Source: JBGPLJ01 sp035644395
GTDB lineage: Bacteria; Pseudomonadota; Gammaproteobacteria; Steroidobacterales; Steroidobacteraceae
Direction of reading: 5' to 3'
Assembly (NCBI GenBank): GCA_035644395.1
Contig: DASQOR010000084.1
Location: forward strand, 1-64,000
Length of the DNA: 64,000 nt
Part shown: positions 53,078 through 61,919 of the stretch, piece by piece
Position numbering within the stretch: position 1 is the first letter of the stretch
How the letters are laid out: each line of letters starts with the position of its first letter
The notes under the pieces: generated by a model
Told to the model about the DNA's origin: nothing
Databases searched by the model: none
What the model saw: only the letters and a program-made list of their open reading frames with translations
Position numbers and translations under genes: made by a program

Positions 53078-54706
53078 TCAACGGCGCCCGTCAGCCCGGA
53101 CAAGCTCCGCGCCCCGCTCCGCGATCATCAAAGTCGGGGAGTTGGTATTGCCGGACGTGATGGTAGGCATCACGGACGCATCGATTACGCGCAACCCGTC
53201 AATCCCGATGACTCGCAGTTCGCCGTCGACCACCGCCAAGCGGTCGTCGCGTGTGCCCATCTTCGCCGTACCGACCGGGTGGAAGATCGTCGTGCCGGTC
53301 AGGCCCGCCGCTGCGATCAGCTCTTCCTCCGTCTGATACCGCGGCCCCGGGGCGACCTCCTCCGGCCGATGCCGCGCAAACGCCGGTGCGGCCACGATAC
53401 GGCGCGTCAGGCGAAGAGCGTTGGCGGCCACATGCCGGTCGAAGTCGGTCGACAGATAATTCGGCGCGATGACCGGCGGCGACGCGGCGTCGGGCGATGC
53501 GATATGGACGCTGCCGCGCGAAGTCGGGCGCAAATGGCACGCCGCTGCGGTGACCGCGTCGTAGCGGTGCAGCGGCTCACCGAAGCGGTCGAGCGACAGC
53601 GGCTGCACGTGGAATTCGATGTCCGGGCGGGTAATTGCAGGATCCGCCGCATCGCTCTTCGTGAAGGCTCCGAGTTGCGACGGGGACATGGACATCGGTC
53701 CGCGGCGCGTCAGGAGGTACTCAAGGCCGATGGCGAGTTTGCCCCACCAGCTCGCGGCCCTGCTGTTCAGCGTTGCGACGCCGCTGACGCGAAATGACAT
53801 GCGCATCTGCAAGTGATCCTGCAGGTTGGCGCCAACGCCTGGAGCGTCGAGCACGATCGGGACCCCGAGCTGCTGCAGGCGGCTGCCGTCGCCGATTCCT
53901 GAAAGCTCGAGCAGTTGCGGCGAATTGAGCGATCCGGCGGCGAGCAGCACCTCGCGGCGCGCGCGCACGCTGACGCGGCCCCCGGCGGCGGCAACGAACT
54001 CGACACCGCTGCAACGTCGCTGCTCGACGATGAGTCGCTGCACCAGCGCGCCGGTCATCACGGTCAGGTTCCGCCGATGCCGCACCGGCCGCAGGAAAGC
54101 CTTGGCCGCGTTCCAGCGCCAGCCCTTGCGCTGATTCACGTCGAAATAGCCGACGCCCGTATTGTCTCCGCGGTTGAAGTCATCTGTTCGGGGAATGCCC
54201 GCCTGCTGCGCCGCCTCGCGAAAGGACTCGAGCACCGCCCACTTCAGGCGCTGCCGCTCCACGCGCCACTCACCGCCGCTGCCGTGGTACTCGCCCGCGC
54301 CGCCGTAGTAGTCCTCGGTCTTGCGGTACACCGGCAGCACCGACTCCCAGGACCAGCGCGAGTCCCGCGTTTGGCGCGCCCATTCGTCATAGTCCTCGCG
54401 CTGGCCGCGCATGTAGATCATGCCGTTGATCGAGGAGGAGCCGCCGAGGACGCGGCCGCGCGGATAAAGGAGCGAACGCCCATTGAGGCCGGGCTCCGCG
54501 ACGGTCTGGTAGAGCCAGTCGGTCCGGGGATTGCCGATGCAGTAGAGATAGCCGACCGGAATGTGAATCCAGTGATAGTTGTCGCTCCCGCCCGCCTCGA
54601 GGAGCAGCACCCGCGCGTCGGCGTCGGCGGACAGCCGATTCGCAAGGAGGCACCCGGCGGTTCCGGCCCCCACGACGATGTAGTCGTACTCGTTCGCGTG
54701 TGCCAC
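53078..54706 (-). CDS. GMC-family FAD oxidoreductase (choline/alcohol dehydrogenase-like)
   Basis: A glucose-methanol-choline flavoenzyme of 542 residues. FAD motif VVGAGTAGCLLANRL (about 11-25), GMC signature 1 GRVLGGSSSINGMIYMRG, signature 2 GSLNSPQLLELSGIG, and the C-terminal FHPVGTAKMG with the active-site His. I start at the GTG at 54706 (VAHANEYDYIVVGAG); an upstream frame remains open but runs into the divergent MFS gene. It oxidises an alcohol, probably an aromatic or polyether alcohol given the context. The selenoprotein 2 gene follows, so the two products may act in one pathway. Confidence 0.93.
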   Translation of the reverse strand: MAHANEYDYIVVGAGTAGCLLANRLSADADARVLLLEAGGSDNYHWIHIPVGYLYCIGNPRTDWLYQTVAEPGLNGRSLLYPRGRVLGGSSSINGMIYMRGQREDYDEWARQTRDSRWSWESVLPVYRKTEDYYGGAGEYHGSGGEWRVERQRLKWAVLESFREAAQQAGIPRTDDFNRGDNTGVGYFDVNQRKGWRWNAAKAFLRPVRHRRNLTVMTGALVQRLIVEQRRCSGVEFVAAAGGRVSVRARREVLLAAGSLNSPQLLELSGIGDGSRLQQLGVPIVLDAPGVGANLQDHLQMRMSFRVSGVATLNSRAASWWGKLAIGLEYLLTRRGPMSMSPSQLGAFTKSDAADPAITRPDIEFHVQPLSLDRFGEPLHRYDAVTAAACHLRPTSRGSVHIASPDAASPPVIAPNYLSTDFDRHVAANALRLTRRIVAAPAFARHRPEEVAPGPRYQTEEELIAAAGLTGTTIFHPVGTAKMGTRDDRLAVVDGELRVIGIDGLRVIDASVMPTITSGNTNSPTLMIAERGAELVRADGRR

Positions 54707-54770
54707 GACTGCATGATAGCCTCGAAGCGAGGCCGTGGCGCACGACGACCACGCCCACGGGAGCCGGTCC

Positions 54771-56207
54771 ATGTCGCGCGAGCCGCGCACAATCGATGTC
54801 GCCGCACTGATCGACGGCTCCACGCTCGGCCGCTTCAACTACCGCGTGATCGCCCTCTCCTGGCTGGTGACCGCGTTCGACGGCATCGATAACCTGATGA
54901 GCGGCTTCGTCGTTCCGTACTTGCGCGATGAGCTGCACCTTGGTTTCAAGCAATTCGGCTGGCTGTCATTCTCCGCAAGTTCCGGCATGGTGATCGGCGG
55001 CTTCGTCTTCAGCTACATCGCCGACCGGATCGGTCGTCGGCCCGCCATCATCCTGTGCGCCGTCGCGTTCGGCCTGCTGACCACGGCGACGGCCACGGCC
55101 TCGAGCTTCGAGGCGCTGCTCGTGCTGCGCTTCTTCGACGGGCTGCCGCTCGGCGGCCTGATTCCGCTCGCCTGGGCGATCAACATCGAGTTCTCGCCGC
55201 GACGCATGCGCTCCTCGATGGTCACGGTCGTGATGCTGGGCTACAGCTTCGGCGGTCTCGCCGTGGGCCCGTTGACGAACGCGCTAGCCCCGGGCTACGG
55301 CTGGCAAGCGGTGTATCTCGTGGCCGGCATCGCGACGCTCGGATGCGCGGCGATCCTCTGGGCCGGATTGCCCGAGTCCGTCCGCTTCCTGGTCGCCAAG
55401 GGCCGCGAGCCCGAGCGCGTCGTCGCGACCCTGCGGCGCATCGATCCGAACTGCCATGCGGCGCCGACGGATTCATTCGTGCTGGGCGATGAGCGCGCCG
55501 CGCCGCGCGAATTCCACCTGCGCGAGCTGTTCCGGGGCTCGCTGCGCTGGGTGACTCCGCTCCTCTGGCTCGGCTATTTCATGAGTACGATTGCCATCTT
55601 CGTGCTCACTTACTGGGCGCCGATCATCATCGAGTCGCTGAACTTCGCGCGCAGCACGGCGGCGAATGTCGCGTCGCTGAGTTCCATCTGCGGAGCGATC
55701 GCCGCGCTCGCCCTGATGGGCTTCACCGATCGGCATGGGCCTGCGGCGATTACCGCGTGCTCGGTCGCGGCAGTGCCGGTGTTGCTCCTGGTCGGCCTTG
55801 GCTTCGTGCCGCACGACCTCTTCCTCTATGTCACCGTGTTCGGCGCCATGCTGATGAGCGGCATGCACTACGGCCTGCATTCGATCGCGGGAATCTATTA
55901 CCCGAGCGCGATCCGTGCGAGCGGCGGCGGCTGGGCGAGCTCGGTAGCGAAGCTCGGCGCCGTCCTCGGCCCCCTCGCCGCCGGCTTCGTACTCGCAACG
56001 GACCTGCCCAGGGAAAGGATCTACGCGCTACTCGCCGCCTGCCCCGCAGTGGTTACGGTGAGCGTGCTCGCTATCGCCGCGATCGTGCGCGCCGGCAACC
56101 GTTCGGCTGGCGGAAGAGAGTGGGTGTCGAACCCACCAAGGACTGGCTTGCAGCCCCACCCGGATTTGAAGTCCGGACGTTCCACCGGGAACGATTCTCC
56201 TCCGTGA
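54771..56207 (+). CDS. MFS transporter, aromatic acid:H+ symporter (AAHS) type
   Basis: A 12-span major facilitator of 478 residues. FDGIDNLMSGFVVPYLRDEL is the AAHS family motif (DGxD) also seen in PcaK; DRIGRRPAI is the loop 2-3 signature. AAHS carriers import benzoate, 4-hydroxybenzoate, vanillate and similar acids. GGAG precedes the ATG at 54771. The last about 33 codons (446-478) are read from the antisense strand of selC, so this tail is not likely to be conserved; the real domain ends near the membrane span that precedes it. It diverges from the GMC gene (64 bp apart). Confidence 0.9.
   Translation: MSREPRTIDVAALIDGSTLGRFNYRVIALSWLVTAFDGIDNLMSGFVVPYLRDELHLGFKQFGWLSFSASSGMVIGGFVFSYIADRIGRRPAIILCAVAFGLLTTATATASSFEALLVLRFFDGLPLGGLIPLAWAINIEFSPRRMRSSMVTVVMLGYSFGGLAVGPLTNALAPGYGWQAVYLVAGIATLGCAAILWAGLPESVRFLVAKGREPERVVATLRRIDPNCHAAPTDSFVLGDERAAPREFHLRELFRGSLRWVTPLLWLGYFMSTIAIFVLTYWAPIIIESLNFARSTAANVASLSSICGAIAALALMGFTDRHGPAAITACSVAAVPVLLLVGLGFVPHDLFLYVTVFGAMLMSGMHYGLHSIAGIYYPSAIRASGGGWASSVAKLGAVLGPLAAGFVLATDLPRERIYALLAACPAVVTVSVLAIAAIVRAGNRSAGGREWVSNPPRTGLQPHPDLKSGRSTGNDSPP
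56108..56203 (-). tRNA. selC: tRNA-Sec(UCA)
   Basis: A 96-nt tRNA-Sec including the encoded CCA. It has an 8-bp acceptor stem (GGAGGAGA with TCTCTTCC, one G-U pair), a 6-bp D stem with 4-nt loop (CGTTCC-CGGT-GGAACG), an anticodon arm CCGGA-CTTCAAA-TCCGG with anticodon TCA (56167-56169 on the plus strand), a long variable arm (GGGCTG...CAGTCC) and a T arm GTGGG-TTCGACA-CCCAC. The anticodon loop is the same as in E. coli selC. It lies 23 bp behind selB at the end of the sel operon and is antisense to the 3' end of the MFS gene. Confidence 0.95.
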
Positions 56208-56226
56208 CCCGATTGCAATTTTGAAG

Positions 56227-58158
56227 CTAGGACGCGCGCGCGACCAAGTCAAGGCGCCGCGGATTGATCCTGCGCAGGTCACCGCGCCGCACGGTCACGC
56301 CCTGCCCGTCGAAGTATTCGAGAATCTGGATCGCCACCTTCCTTCCGTTATCGAGCCGGTCGCGCAACTGCGCCGCGGAGAAATGACCGTCTTTCTGCGC
56401 GCGCGCGATCTCGACGACGATGCGCACGATCTCGTCGACCGCGTCCCGGCGGAAGAATCGATCAATCGCCACTTCCACGACGGTGCGCTGACGCGCAAGC
56501 GTCTTCAGCAACCGCCGCACCTCCGCCTCCGGCTCCTTGAGAGCGGCCGCGATCTCCAGCGTGAGTGCGGGACGGAAACGCTCTTCAGCCGACAGGAACG
56601 GCGCGATGCGTGCCCACAGGTCCGCGTCACGTCGATCGAGGACAAAGCGATGTCCGGGCGCTCTCAAAGCGCCGCTTTCCAGCGCGAGCGTTCCTTGCTG
56701 CACGAGCGCATGGGCCGCCGCTGCGAAAACCTTGGGTGGCAGGCGCGGTTGCACCAGTGCCGCCAGCCGCTCCATGGAGAGACCGGACAGCTCCGGATGG
56801 CTGCGATGAAAGGCATCGAGCGCCGCGCGCGCTTCGGTGGCAATCCGCTGGAAGGTTCCCGGTGACAGTGCAATGGCGTTGCCGCCCACCGCAAGCTTGA
56901 CGTGCGGGACGGCGCGCCACAGCGCCTGGGTCTGTTCCTCCGCCAGGGCGCGATCGCGCGCGAACGCGGTGACGTCCGTGAAGAACGGAGCCCGCTCGAT
57001 CAACGCGGCGAGCGCCACGGCCGGGTCGTCGTGCTCCAGCGCCTCGAGCTGCGCAATGCGTGCCGGTATCCGCCGATACCGATGCGGAGCACGCAGGTCC
57101 ACGAATGCGCCGCCGCCCATCGTGCGTGACCCGGAAGTGTCGCGCAGAATGAAGCGATCCCGCACCGCCGCCGCAATCGGTTCCTCCAGCACGAGCTGGA
57201 TGCGGCCGCTGTCGCCTGGCGCGATCGGCTTTTCCCGCAGGAGCGCGACCCGTCCCGCAACTTCCGCCGCCGCGTGATAGACACGCACGGGGGTCCAGTG
57301 TGCGAGCACGCCGGGTTCCGTTGCGAGCAGTCGCATCGTCGCGTCGATGCGATTCGCAGGCGCATGCAGGGCCGGGTCCAGCACGACCGCGCCGCGGGTG
57401 ATCGCGCGCTTGTCGATGCCTTCACCCACGAGGTTGAGCGCGCAACGCTGTCCGGCGACGCCCCGTTGCGTGGGCGCGTTCTGCGCGTGGATCGAACGCA
57501 CGCGTGCGCGCAGTCCGCGTGGACTGACTGTCACGGTATCGCCGACCGCTACGGCCCCGGACAGAACGGCGCCCGTCACGATGGTTCCCACGCCCGTCAG
57601 GCTGAAGCAACGGTCGACGGCCAGTCGAAAGCGACCGAGCGCGCTGCGCGGTGCGGAATCGGGCGCTGCCCTCAGCAGGCGCTCCCGCAACTCATCGATC
57701 CCCTCGCCGGTGGCGGCAGATACAGGAATCACTGGCGCCGACGCCAGACCCGTCGTTCGCAGCAACGCCCGCAATTGTTGCTCCACCTCCGCCCGCCGCT
57801 CGGGCTGTACCCGATCGATCTTGGTCAAGGCGACGACACCGCGCGTGAGGCCGAGCAGATCGACGATGGCGAGGTGCTCGCGGGTCTGCGGCTTGATGCC
57901 GTCGTCCGCGGCAACGACGAACAGGACGAAGTCGATGCCGGTCGCGCCCGCCAGCATGTTGCGCACAAATTTCTCGTGCCCGGGAACGTCGACGAAGCCG
58001 AGGATGGCGCCGTCAGCGACCGGCAGATACGCGAAGCCGAGATCGATGGAGATCCCTCGCGCCTTCTCTTCCTTCAGCCGATCCGTGTCGACGCCCGTGA
58101 GCGCACGCACCAGCGCCGTCTTGCCGTGATCGATGTGCCCGGCCGTGCCGATGATCAT
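56227..58158 (-). CDS. selB: Selenocysteine-specific elongation factor SelB
   Basis: A 643-residue GTPase that brings Sec-tRNA to the ribosome at UGA codons with a SECIS. G1 GTAGHIDHGKT (4-14), switch I region RGISIDLGFAYL, G3 DVPGHEKFVRNMLAG and G4 TKID are intact; three beta-barrel domains follow, then the C-terminal winged helices (about 375-640) that bind the SECIS hairpin. Length is close to E. coli SelB (614). Its start overlaps the selA stop (ATGA). Confidence 0.97.
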   Translation of the reverse strand: MIIGTAGHIDHGKTALVRALTGVDTDRLKEEKARGISIDLGFAYLPVADGAILGFVDVPGHEKFVRNMLAGATGIDFVLFVVAADDGIKPQTREHLAIVDLLGLTRGVVALTKIDRVQPERRAEVEQQLRALLRTTGLASAPVIPVSAATGEGIDELRERLLRAAPDSAPRSALGRFRLAVDRCFSLTGVGTIVTGAVLSGAVAVGDTVTVSPRGLRARVRSIHAQNAPTQRGVAGQRCALNLVGEGIDKRAITRGAVVLDPALHAPANRIDATMRLLATEPGVLAHWTPVRVYHAAAEVAGRVALLREKPIAPGDSGRIQLVLEEPIAAAVRDRFILRDTSGSRTMGGGAFVDLRAPHRYRRIPARIAQLEALEHDDPAVALAALIERAPFFTDVTAFARDRALAEEQTQALWRAVPHVKLAVGGNAIALSPGTFQRIATEARAALDAFHRSHPELSGLSMERLAALVQPRLPPKVFAAAAHALVQQGTLALESGALRAPGHRFVLDRRDADLWARIAPFLSAEERFRPALTLEIAAALKEPEAEVRRLLKTLARQRTVVEVAIDRFFRRDAVDEIVRIVVEIARAQKDGHFSAAQLRDRLDNGRKVAIQILEYFDGQGVTVRRGDLRRINPRRLDLVARAS

Positions 58159-59591
58159 GCACTGTCAGCCGGTCCGGCGACGGCGTGCCGCACGCTGCGC
58201 AGCGCCTCGAGATTTTCCAGGAAGCCGTGTTCGTCCTCGAGGCAGCGCAGGTCGAGGAGCAGCGCCTGATCGCTGATCCGCCCGATCACCGGCACCGGCA
58301 GGCGGCGCAGCGCCGCGGCCAGACGGGTGAGCGCGCGTCCCGCGCCGCGAATTGCCGCCGGGCGAATCGCCAGCGCGGCGCTGCGCAGCGTCTCGATCGG
58401 CACCGCACCCGAGCCGACCTGGCTCGCACACGGCAGGACGTCGACGCTATAGGCATCGCCGATCACTTGCGCGACGGCCGGCGCGAGCCGACGCGCCCGG
58501 GCGTCGATCTCCTCGTAGCTGCGCGTAAGCGCCCGCAGCGTTGGCAGCCGCTCGCTCAACCGGTCCGGGTCGCGGTACAGGCGCAGCGTCGCCTCGATCG
58601 CCGCGAGCCGGATCTTGTCGATCCGCAACACGCGCTTCAGTGGATTGCGATTGATGCGCGCGATCAGGTCGCTCCGCCCGACGATGAAACCCGCCTGCGG
58701 CCCGCCGAGCAGCTTGTCGCCGGAGAACGTGACGAGATCGGCGCCGGCGGCGATCACCTCGGCAACCGTTGGCTCGTGCGGCAAGCCCCAACGTGTCGGG
58801 TCGAGCAACGTTCCGGAGCCGAGGTCGACAATGAGTGGAATGCCGCGCTCGCGGGCGAGCGTCGCAAGCTCGCACGCCGGGACCTCGGCCGTGAAGCCCT
58901 CGACGCGATAGTTCGACGTGTGAACCTTCAGGAGGACGCCGGTTCGCTCATCGATGGCATCGACATAGTCGTGCCGGTGCGTGCGATTGGTCGTGCCGAC
59001 CTCCACGAGCCGCGCGCCCGCGCGACTCATGATCTCGGGCATGCGGAAGGCCCCGCCGATCTCGATCAGCTCGCCGCGCGACACGATCGCACCGCGACCC
59101 CGCGCGAGCGTGTTGAGTGTCAGCAGCACCGCCGCGGCATTGTTGTTGACGACGGTCGCCGCCTGCGCCCCGGTCAAACCGCACAGGAGATCACGCAGCA
59201 CATCGTCGCGTTCGCCGCGCCGCCCGCCGCCGAGGTCGAATTCCAGGGCGACGGCGCTACGCATCGCCGCGCTCGCTGCCTCGACGGCCTCTTCGGCCAG
59301 GATGGCGCGGCCGAGGTTGGTGTGCAGCACCGTGCCCGTCAGGTTGAAAACCCTGCGCAGACGCGGCGCCTGTTCCGCCTCCAGTCGATCGGCCGCGCCT
59401 TCGGCCGCGTCCTCAGCGGTGAGTGCGGTACCGGACTCAGCCCGCGCCGCGGCGATCGCGACGCGGATCGCATTGACCACCGCCGCATGACCGAAGCGCT
59501 CGACAAGTGTTACAGCCCGAGTCGTGCGCAGCACCGCATCGACGGACGGCAGGCCACGAACCCCGGCATTCTCCTCAGCGTCGTCGTTCAT
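58155..59591 (-). CDS. selA: L-seryl-tRNA(Sec) selenium transferase SelA
   Basis: A PLP enzyme of 478 residues that turns Ser-tRNA(Sec) into Sec-tRNA(Sec) with selenophosphate. The PLP lysine is Lys293 in FSGDKLLGGPQAG; other family blocks are NLTGTVLHTNLGRA and NNNAAAVLLTLNTLA. It lies in the order selD, reductase, selA, selB, selC on one strand; 18 bp separate it from the reductase gene. Confidence 0.97.
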   Translation of the reverse strand: MNDDAEENAGVRGLPSVDAVLRTTRAVTLVERFGHAAVVNAIRVAIAAARAESGTALTAEDAAEGAADRLEAEQAPRLRRVFNLTGTVLHTNLGRAILAEEAVEAASAAMRSAVALEFDLGGGRRGERDDVLRDLLCGLTGAQAATVVNNNAAAVLLTLNTLARGRGAIVSRGELIEIGGAFRMPEIMSRAGARLVEVGTTNRTHRHDYVDAIDERTGVLLKVHTSNYRVEGFTAEVPACELATLARERGIPLIVDLGSGTLLDPTRWGLPHEPTVAEVIAAGADLVTFSGDKLLGGPQAGFIVGRSDLIARINRNPLKRVLRIDKIRLAAIEATLRLYRDPDRLSERLPTLRALTRSYEEIDARARRLAPAVAQVIGDAYSVDVLPCASQVGSGAVPIETLRSAALAIRPAAIRGAGRALTRLAAALRRLPVPVIGRISDQALLLDLRCLEDEHGFLENLEALRSVRHAVAGPADSA

Positions 59592-59609
59592 GCTGGCGTC
59601 CGCTTGCCG

Positions 59610-60554
59610 TCAATCCGGGTCGCGCCAGCGCCCGGTTGCCAGGTACCGATCGATCGCGAACGCTGCCGTCGCGCCGTCGCCCATGGCGGCGGCCGCACGA
59701 TGCGGCGAGCCCTCGCGCACGTTGCCGGCCGCACAGAGTCCCGCAGCGCGAGTCCGCATCGCCGCGTCGACGCGGATGCGTCCGCCGGCGTCCAGAGGCA
59801 CCAGCCCGCCGAGCAGCTTGGTGTTCGGAACGAGGCCAGTGCAGGCAAAGATGGCGGCGGCGATGAGATCGGACTCCTCGCCCGTCGCGACGTTCTTGAG
59901 GCGCAGGTGGGTGACGCCGCTCTCGCCGAGGATCTCGGACACGACGACACCGAAACGCAACTCGATTTTCGCGGTGGCCCGCACCTGCTCCTGAAAGCTC
60001 GGCATGCCAGTGAGCGCAACACCCCGTTCGATCACGACGACCTTCGACACGTGCTCGGCGAGGGTCAGGGCCTCCTGCAGGCCCGAATCCCCGCCGCCCG
60101 CGACGACTGCGACCTGATTGCGCAGCAGCGGCGCATCGCAACTCGCGCAGTGGCTGACGCCCTTGCCTTGCAGGCGCGCCTCCCCGGGGACGCCCAGCGC
60201 CGCCCGCTCCGTTCCAGTCGCAACGATGACCGCGCGCGCGACCATATCGCCTTCCGTGCTTGCCATGCGCCAACCGTCGCCGTCGGCGATGAGCGAATTG
60301 CAGCCGGCCATCGAGAATTCGACGCCGGCCTTGTCCGCCTGCTCCTGGGTCATCGGACACAGGTCGTAGCCAGGCACGCCATCCGGAAAGCCCGGTACGC
60401 CCTCGATCTTGTTGATGCTGACCAACTGGCCGCCCGGAACACCGCCCGTCAGCATCGTGGTGCGCCGGCCGAGCCGCGCGCTCGCAAGCGCCGCACTGAG
60501 TCCAGCGAGACCGCTTCCCACGACCACCACCTCTCGCACATCGCTCATCGTCAA
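59610..60554 (-). CDS. Thioredoxin-reductase-like FAD oxidoreductase in the sel operon
   Basis: A 314-residue pyridine-nucleotide flavoenzyme of the TrxB type: FAD motif VVVGSGLAGLSAAL, NAD motif VAVVAGGGDSGLQEA, and a redox-active CASC (136-139). Its start overlaps the selD stop (ATGA), so it is co-translated with selenophosphate synthesis. It could reduce selenite or selenium to selenide for SelD, or reduce the UxxC selenoproteins; both are inference. A true thioredoxin reductase would also fit the sequence. Confidence 0.9.
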   Translation of the reverse strand: MTMSDVREVVVVGSGLAGLSAALASARLGRRTTMLTGGVPGGQLVSINKIEGVPGFPDGVPGYDLCPMTQEQADKAGVEFSMAGCNSLIADGDGWRMASTEGDMVARAVIVATGTERAALGVPGEARLQGKGVSHCASCDAPLLRNQVAVVAGGGDSGLQEALTLAEHVSKVVVIERGVALTGMPSFQEQVRATAKIELRFGVVVSEILGESGVTHLRLKNVATGEESDLIAAAIFACTGLVPNTKLLGGLVPLDAGGRIRVDAAMRTRAAGLCAAGNVREGSPHRAAAAMGDGATAAFAIDRYLATGRWRDPD

Positions 60555-61615
60555 TGCTCCCGCGCAGATTCAGTCACTGTGATTCCGCCTTCGCCCGGCT
60601 CCGCTCGGCCGATCACGCGTGCTGCGCGTAATCCTGCGTCCTGAACTATCTGCAACACCGCCGCTGAACGCTCGGGCGCCACCGCCACCAGCAAGCCGCC
60701 CGATGTCTGCGGATCCGTGAGCAGGGCTTGCCGCCAGTCAGGGAAGCCCTGCGGGAGCGCGACTTCGCGGCCGTAGCTCGCCCAATTCCGTTGTGAGGCT
60801 CCGGTCACGAAGCCCTGCTGCGCCAGCCCCGCGGCGCGCGCGAGCAGCGGGACGTTATCCATGTGCAGCACGAGACGCAGCCTGGAGCCACGCGCCATCT
60901 CGAGGCCGTGCCCAAGCAAGCCGAACCCCGTCACGTCCGTCATGGCATGCACCGCGGGCTCGCGCGCGAGTGCGGCACCAACCGAGTTCAGCTGGGTCGT
61001 CGTTTCGATCATCTCGGCATAACCGGCCGGCCCCAGCGCTTCGCGCTTGAACGCGGCCGAGTAGACACCGACGCCAATGGGCTTGGTGAGGATCAGTACA
61101 TCGCCCGGCTGTGCGTCGCAGTTGCGCCGAATCTCGCGCCGCGCGCACGTGCCGACGACGGCAAGCCCGTAGATCGGCTCGGGCGCGTCGATGGAATGGC
61201 CGCCGGCGACCGGAATGCCGGCGCGTGCGCACATCTCCGACCCGCCGCGCAGGATGTCCCGCACGATCTCCGGCGCGATCTTGCCGAGCGGCATTCCGAG
61301 AATGGCGAGCGCCATGATGGGCCGGCCGCCCATGGCGTAGATGTCGGACAAGGCATTGGCGGCCGCGATGCGCCCGAAATCGGCGGGGTCATCGACGATC
61401 GGCATGAAGAAGTCCGTCGTCGCGATCACGCAGGTGCCGCCGTCGAGCTGCCACACGGCCGCGTCGTCGCCGGTTTCCGTGCCGACGAGCAGCTGCGGAA
61501 AAGCCGCCGCGACCGGCTGATTCGCCAGTAGCTGCTGAAGGACCGCCGGGGCGAGCTTGCATCCGCAGCCGCCACCGTGCGCAAGACTGGTCAGTCGGAC
61601 GTGCGGCATATTCAC
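60551..61615 (-). CDS. selD: Selenide, water dikinase SelD (selenophosphate synthetase)
   Basis: Makes selenophosphate from selenide and ATP. 354 residues; the active-site loop GGGCGCKLAP carries Cys17 and Lys20, as in E. coli, with Cys rather than Sec at position 17. Further family blocks: TETGDDAAVW, FGRIAAANALSDIYAMGG, DVTGFGLLGHGLEMA and DPQTSGGLLVAV. Translation starts at GTG 61615 or ATG 61609 (GGGGGA upstream). It is the first gene of the sel operon; a TA/CT microsatellite sits in its leader. Confidence 0.97.
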   Translation of the reverse strand: MNMPHVRLTSLAHGGGCGCKLAPAVLQQLLANQPVAAAFPQLLVGTETGDDAAVWQLDGGTCVIATTDFFMPIVDDPADFGRIAAANALSDIYAMGGRPIMALAILGMPLGKIAPEIVRDILRGGSEMCARAGIPVAGGHSIDAPEPIYGLAVVGTCARREIRRNCDAQPGDVLILTKPIGVGVYSAAFKREALGPAGYAEMIETTTQLNSVGAALAREPAVHAMTDVTGFGLLGHGLEMARGSRLRLVLHMDNVPLLARAAGLAQQGFVTGASQRNWASYGREVALPQGFPDWRQALLTDPQTSGGLLVAVAPERSAAVLQIVQDAGLRAARVIGRAEPGEGGITVTESAREH

Positions 61616-61915
61616 TGCTTATCATCCCCCTGCCGCTGCCGCAACGTCCTCCTCACTCTCTCTCTATATATATATATATACCTCATATGCATGCCCGCGT
61701 AGCACGCGTCATCGAGCTGGATCACTATGAACATGGAGATACATGTTCATTGACGGTCCTCGCCGAGAGCGGCGCGTCGACCCGCTTCAAGCGGCGCTGC
61801 TTGTCGAAGCTGTCCCACGTAACGTGGCCCGGCATCGACCGCAATGATGGCCTCGCTTGCATCGGAACGGTGGCCCGGCTTCGCCGGAATACGCAGGTCC
61901 CCGCCGGCAGCGCGA
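61616..61915. other. Region between selD and the IS66 remnant
   Basis: About 300 bp. It contains the microsatellite and presumably the sel promoter on the side of selD. The further part (61690-61880) has open frames on both strands but none I can assign; it may be the debris left by a deletion inside the insertion sequence. Confidence 0.35.
61656..61680. repeat. Dinucleotide microsatellite (CT)5(TA)8 in selD leader
   Basis: Five CT units followed by eight TA units, about 40-65 bp upstream of selD. The AT-rich part is the likeliest -10/opening region of the sel promoter. Repeat-number change by slippage could alter promoter spacing. Confidence 0.75.
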
Positions 61916-61919
61916 TCAT
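61878..61919 (-). pseudogene. Start of IS66 tnpB, truncated
   Basis: The frame beginning at 61919 overlaps the stop of tnpA and reads MIALPAGTCVF, the typical beginning of the IS66 TnpB protein. After about 13 codons the similarity ends and the typical TDMRKGFDGL segment does not follow. The rest of the element, including the main transposase, is missing. Confidence 0.55.

Noticed and set aside
51141..53336. 731-codon plus-strand frame covering selenoprotein 2
   Set aside because: It crosses the TonB leader region and the selenoprotein; no motifs, and the minus strand is clearly coding.
54707..54838. Upstream extension of the GMC gene to 54838
   Set aside because: It would overlap the divergent MFS start and has no family similarity; the FAD-binding domain begins right after the GTG at 54706.
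58185..60644. 819-codon open frame opposite selA and the reductase gene
   Set aside because: Antisense shadow crossing two well-supported genes.
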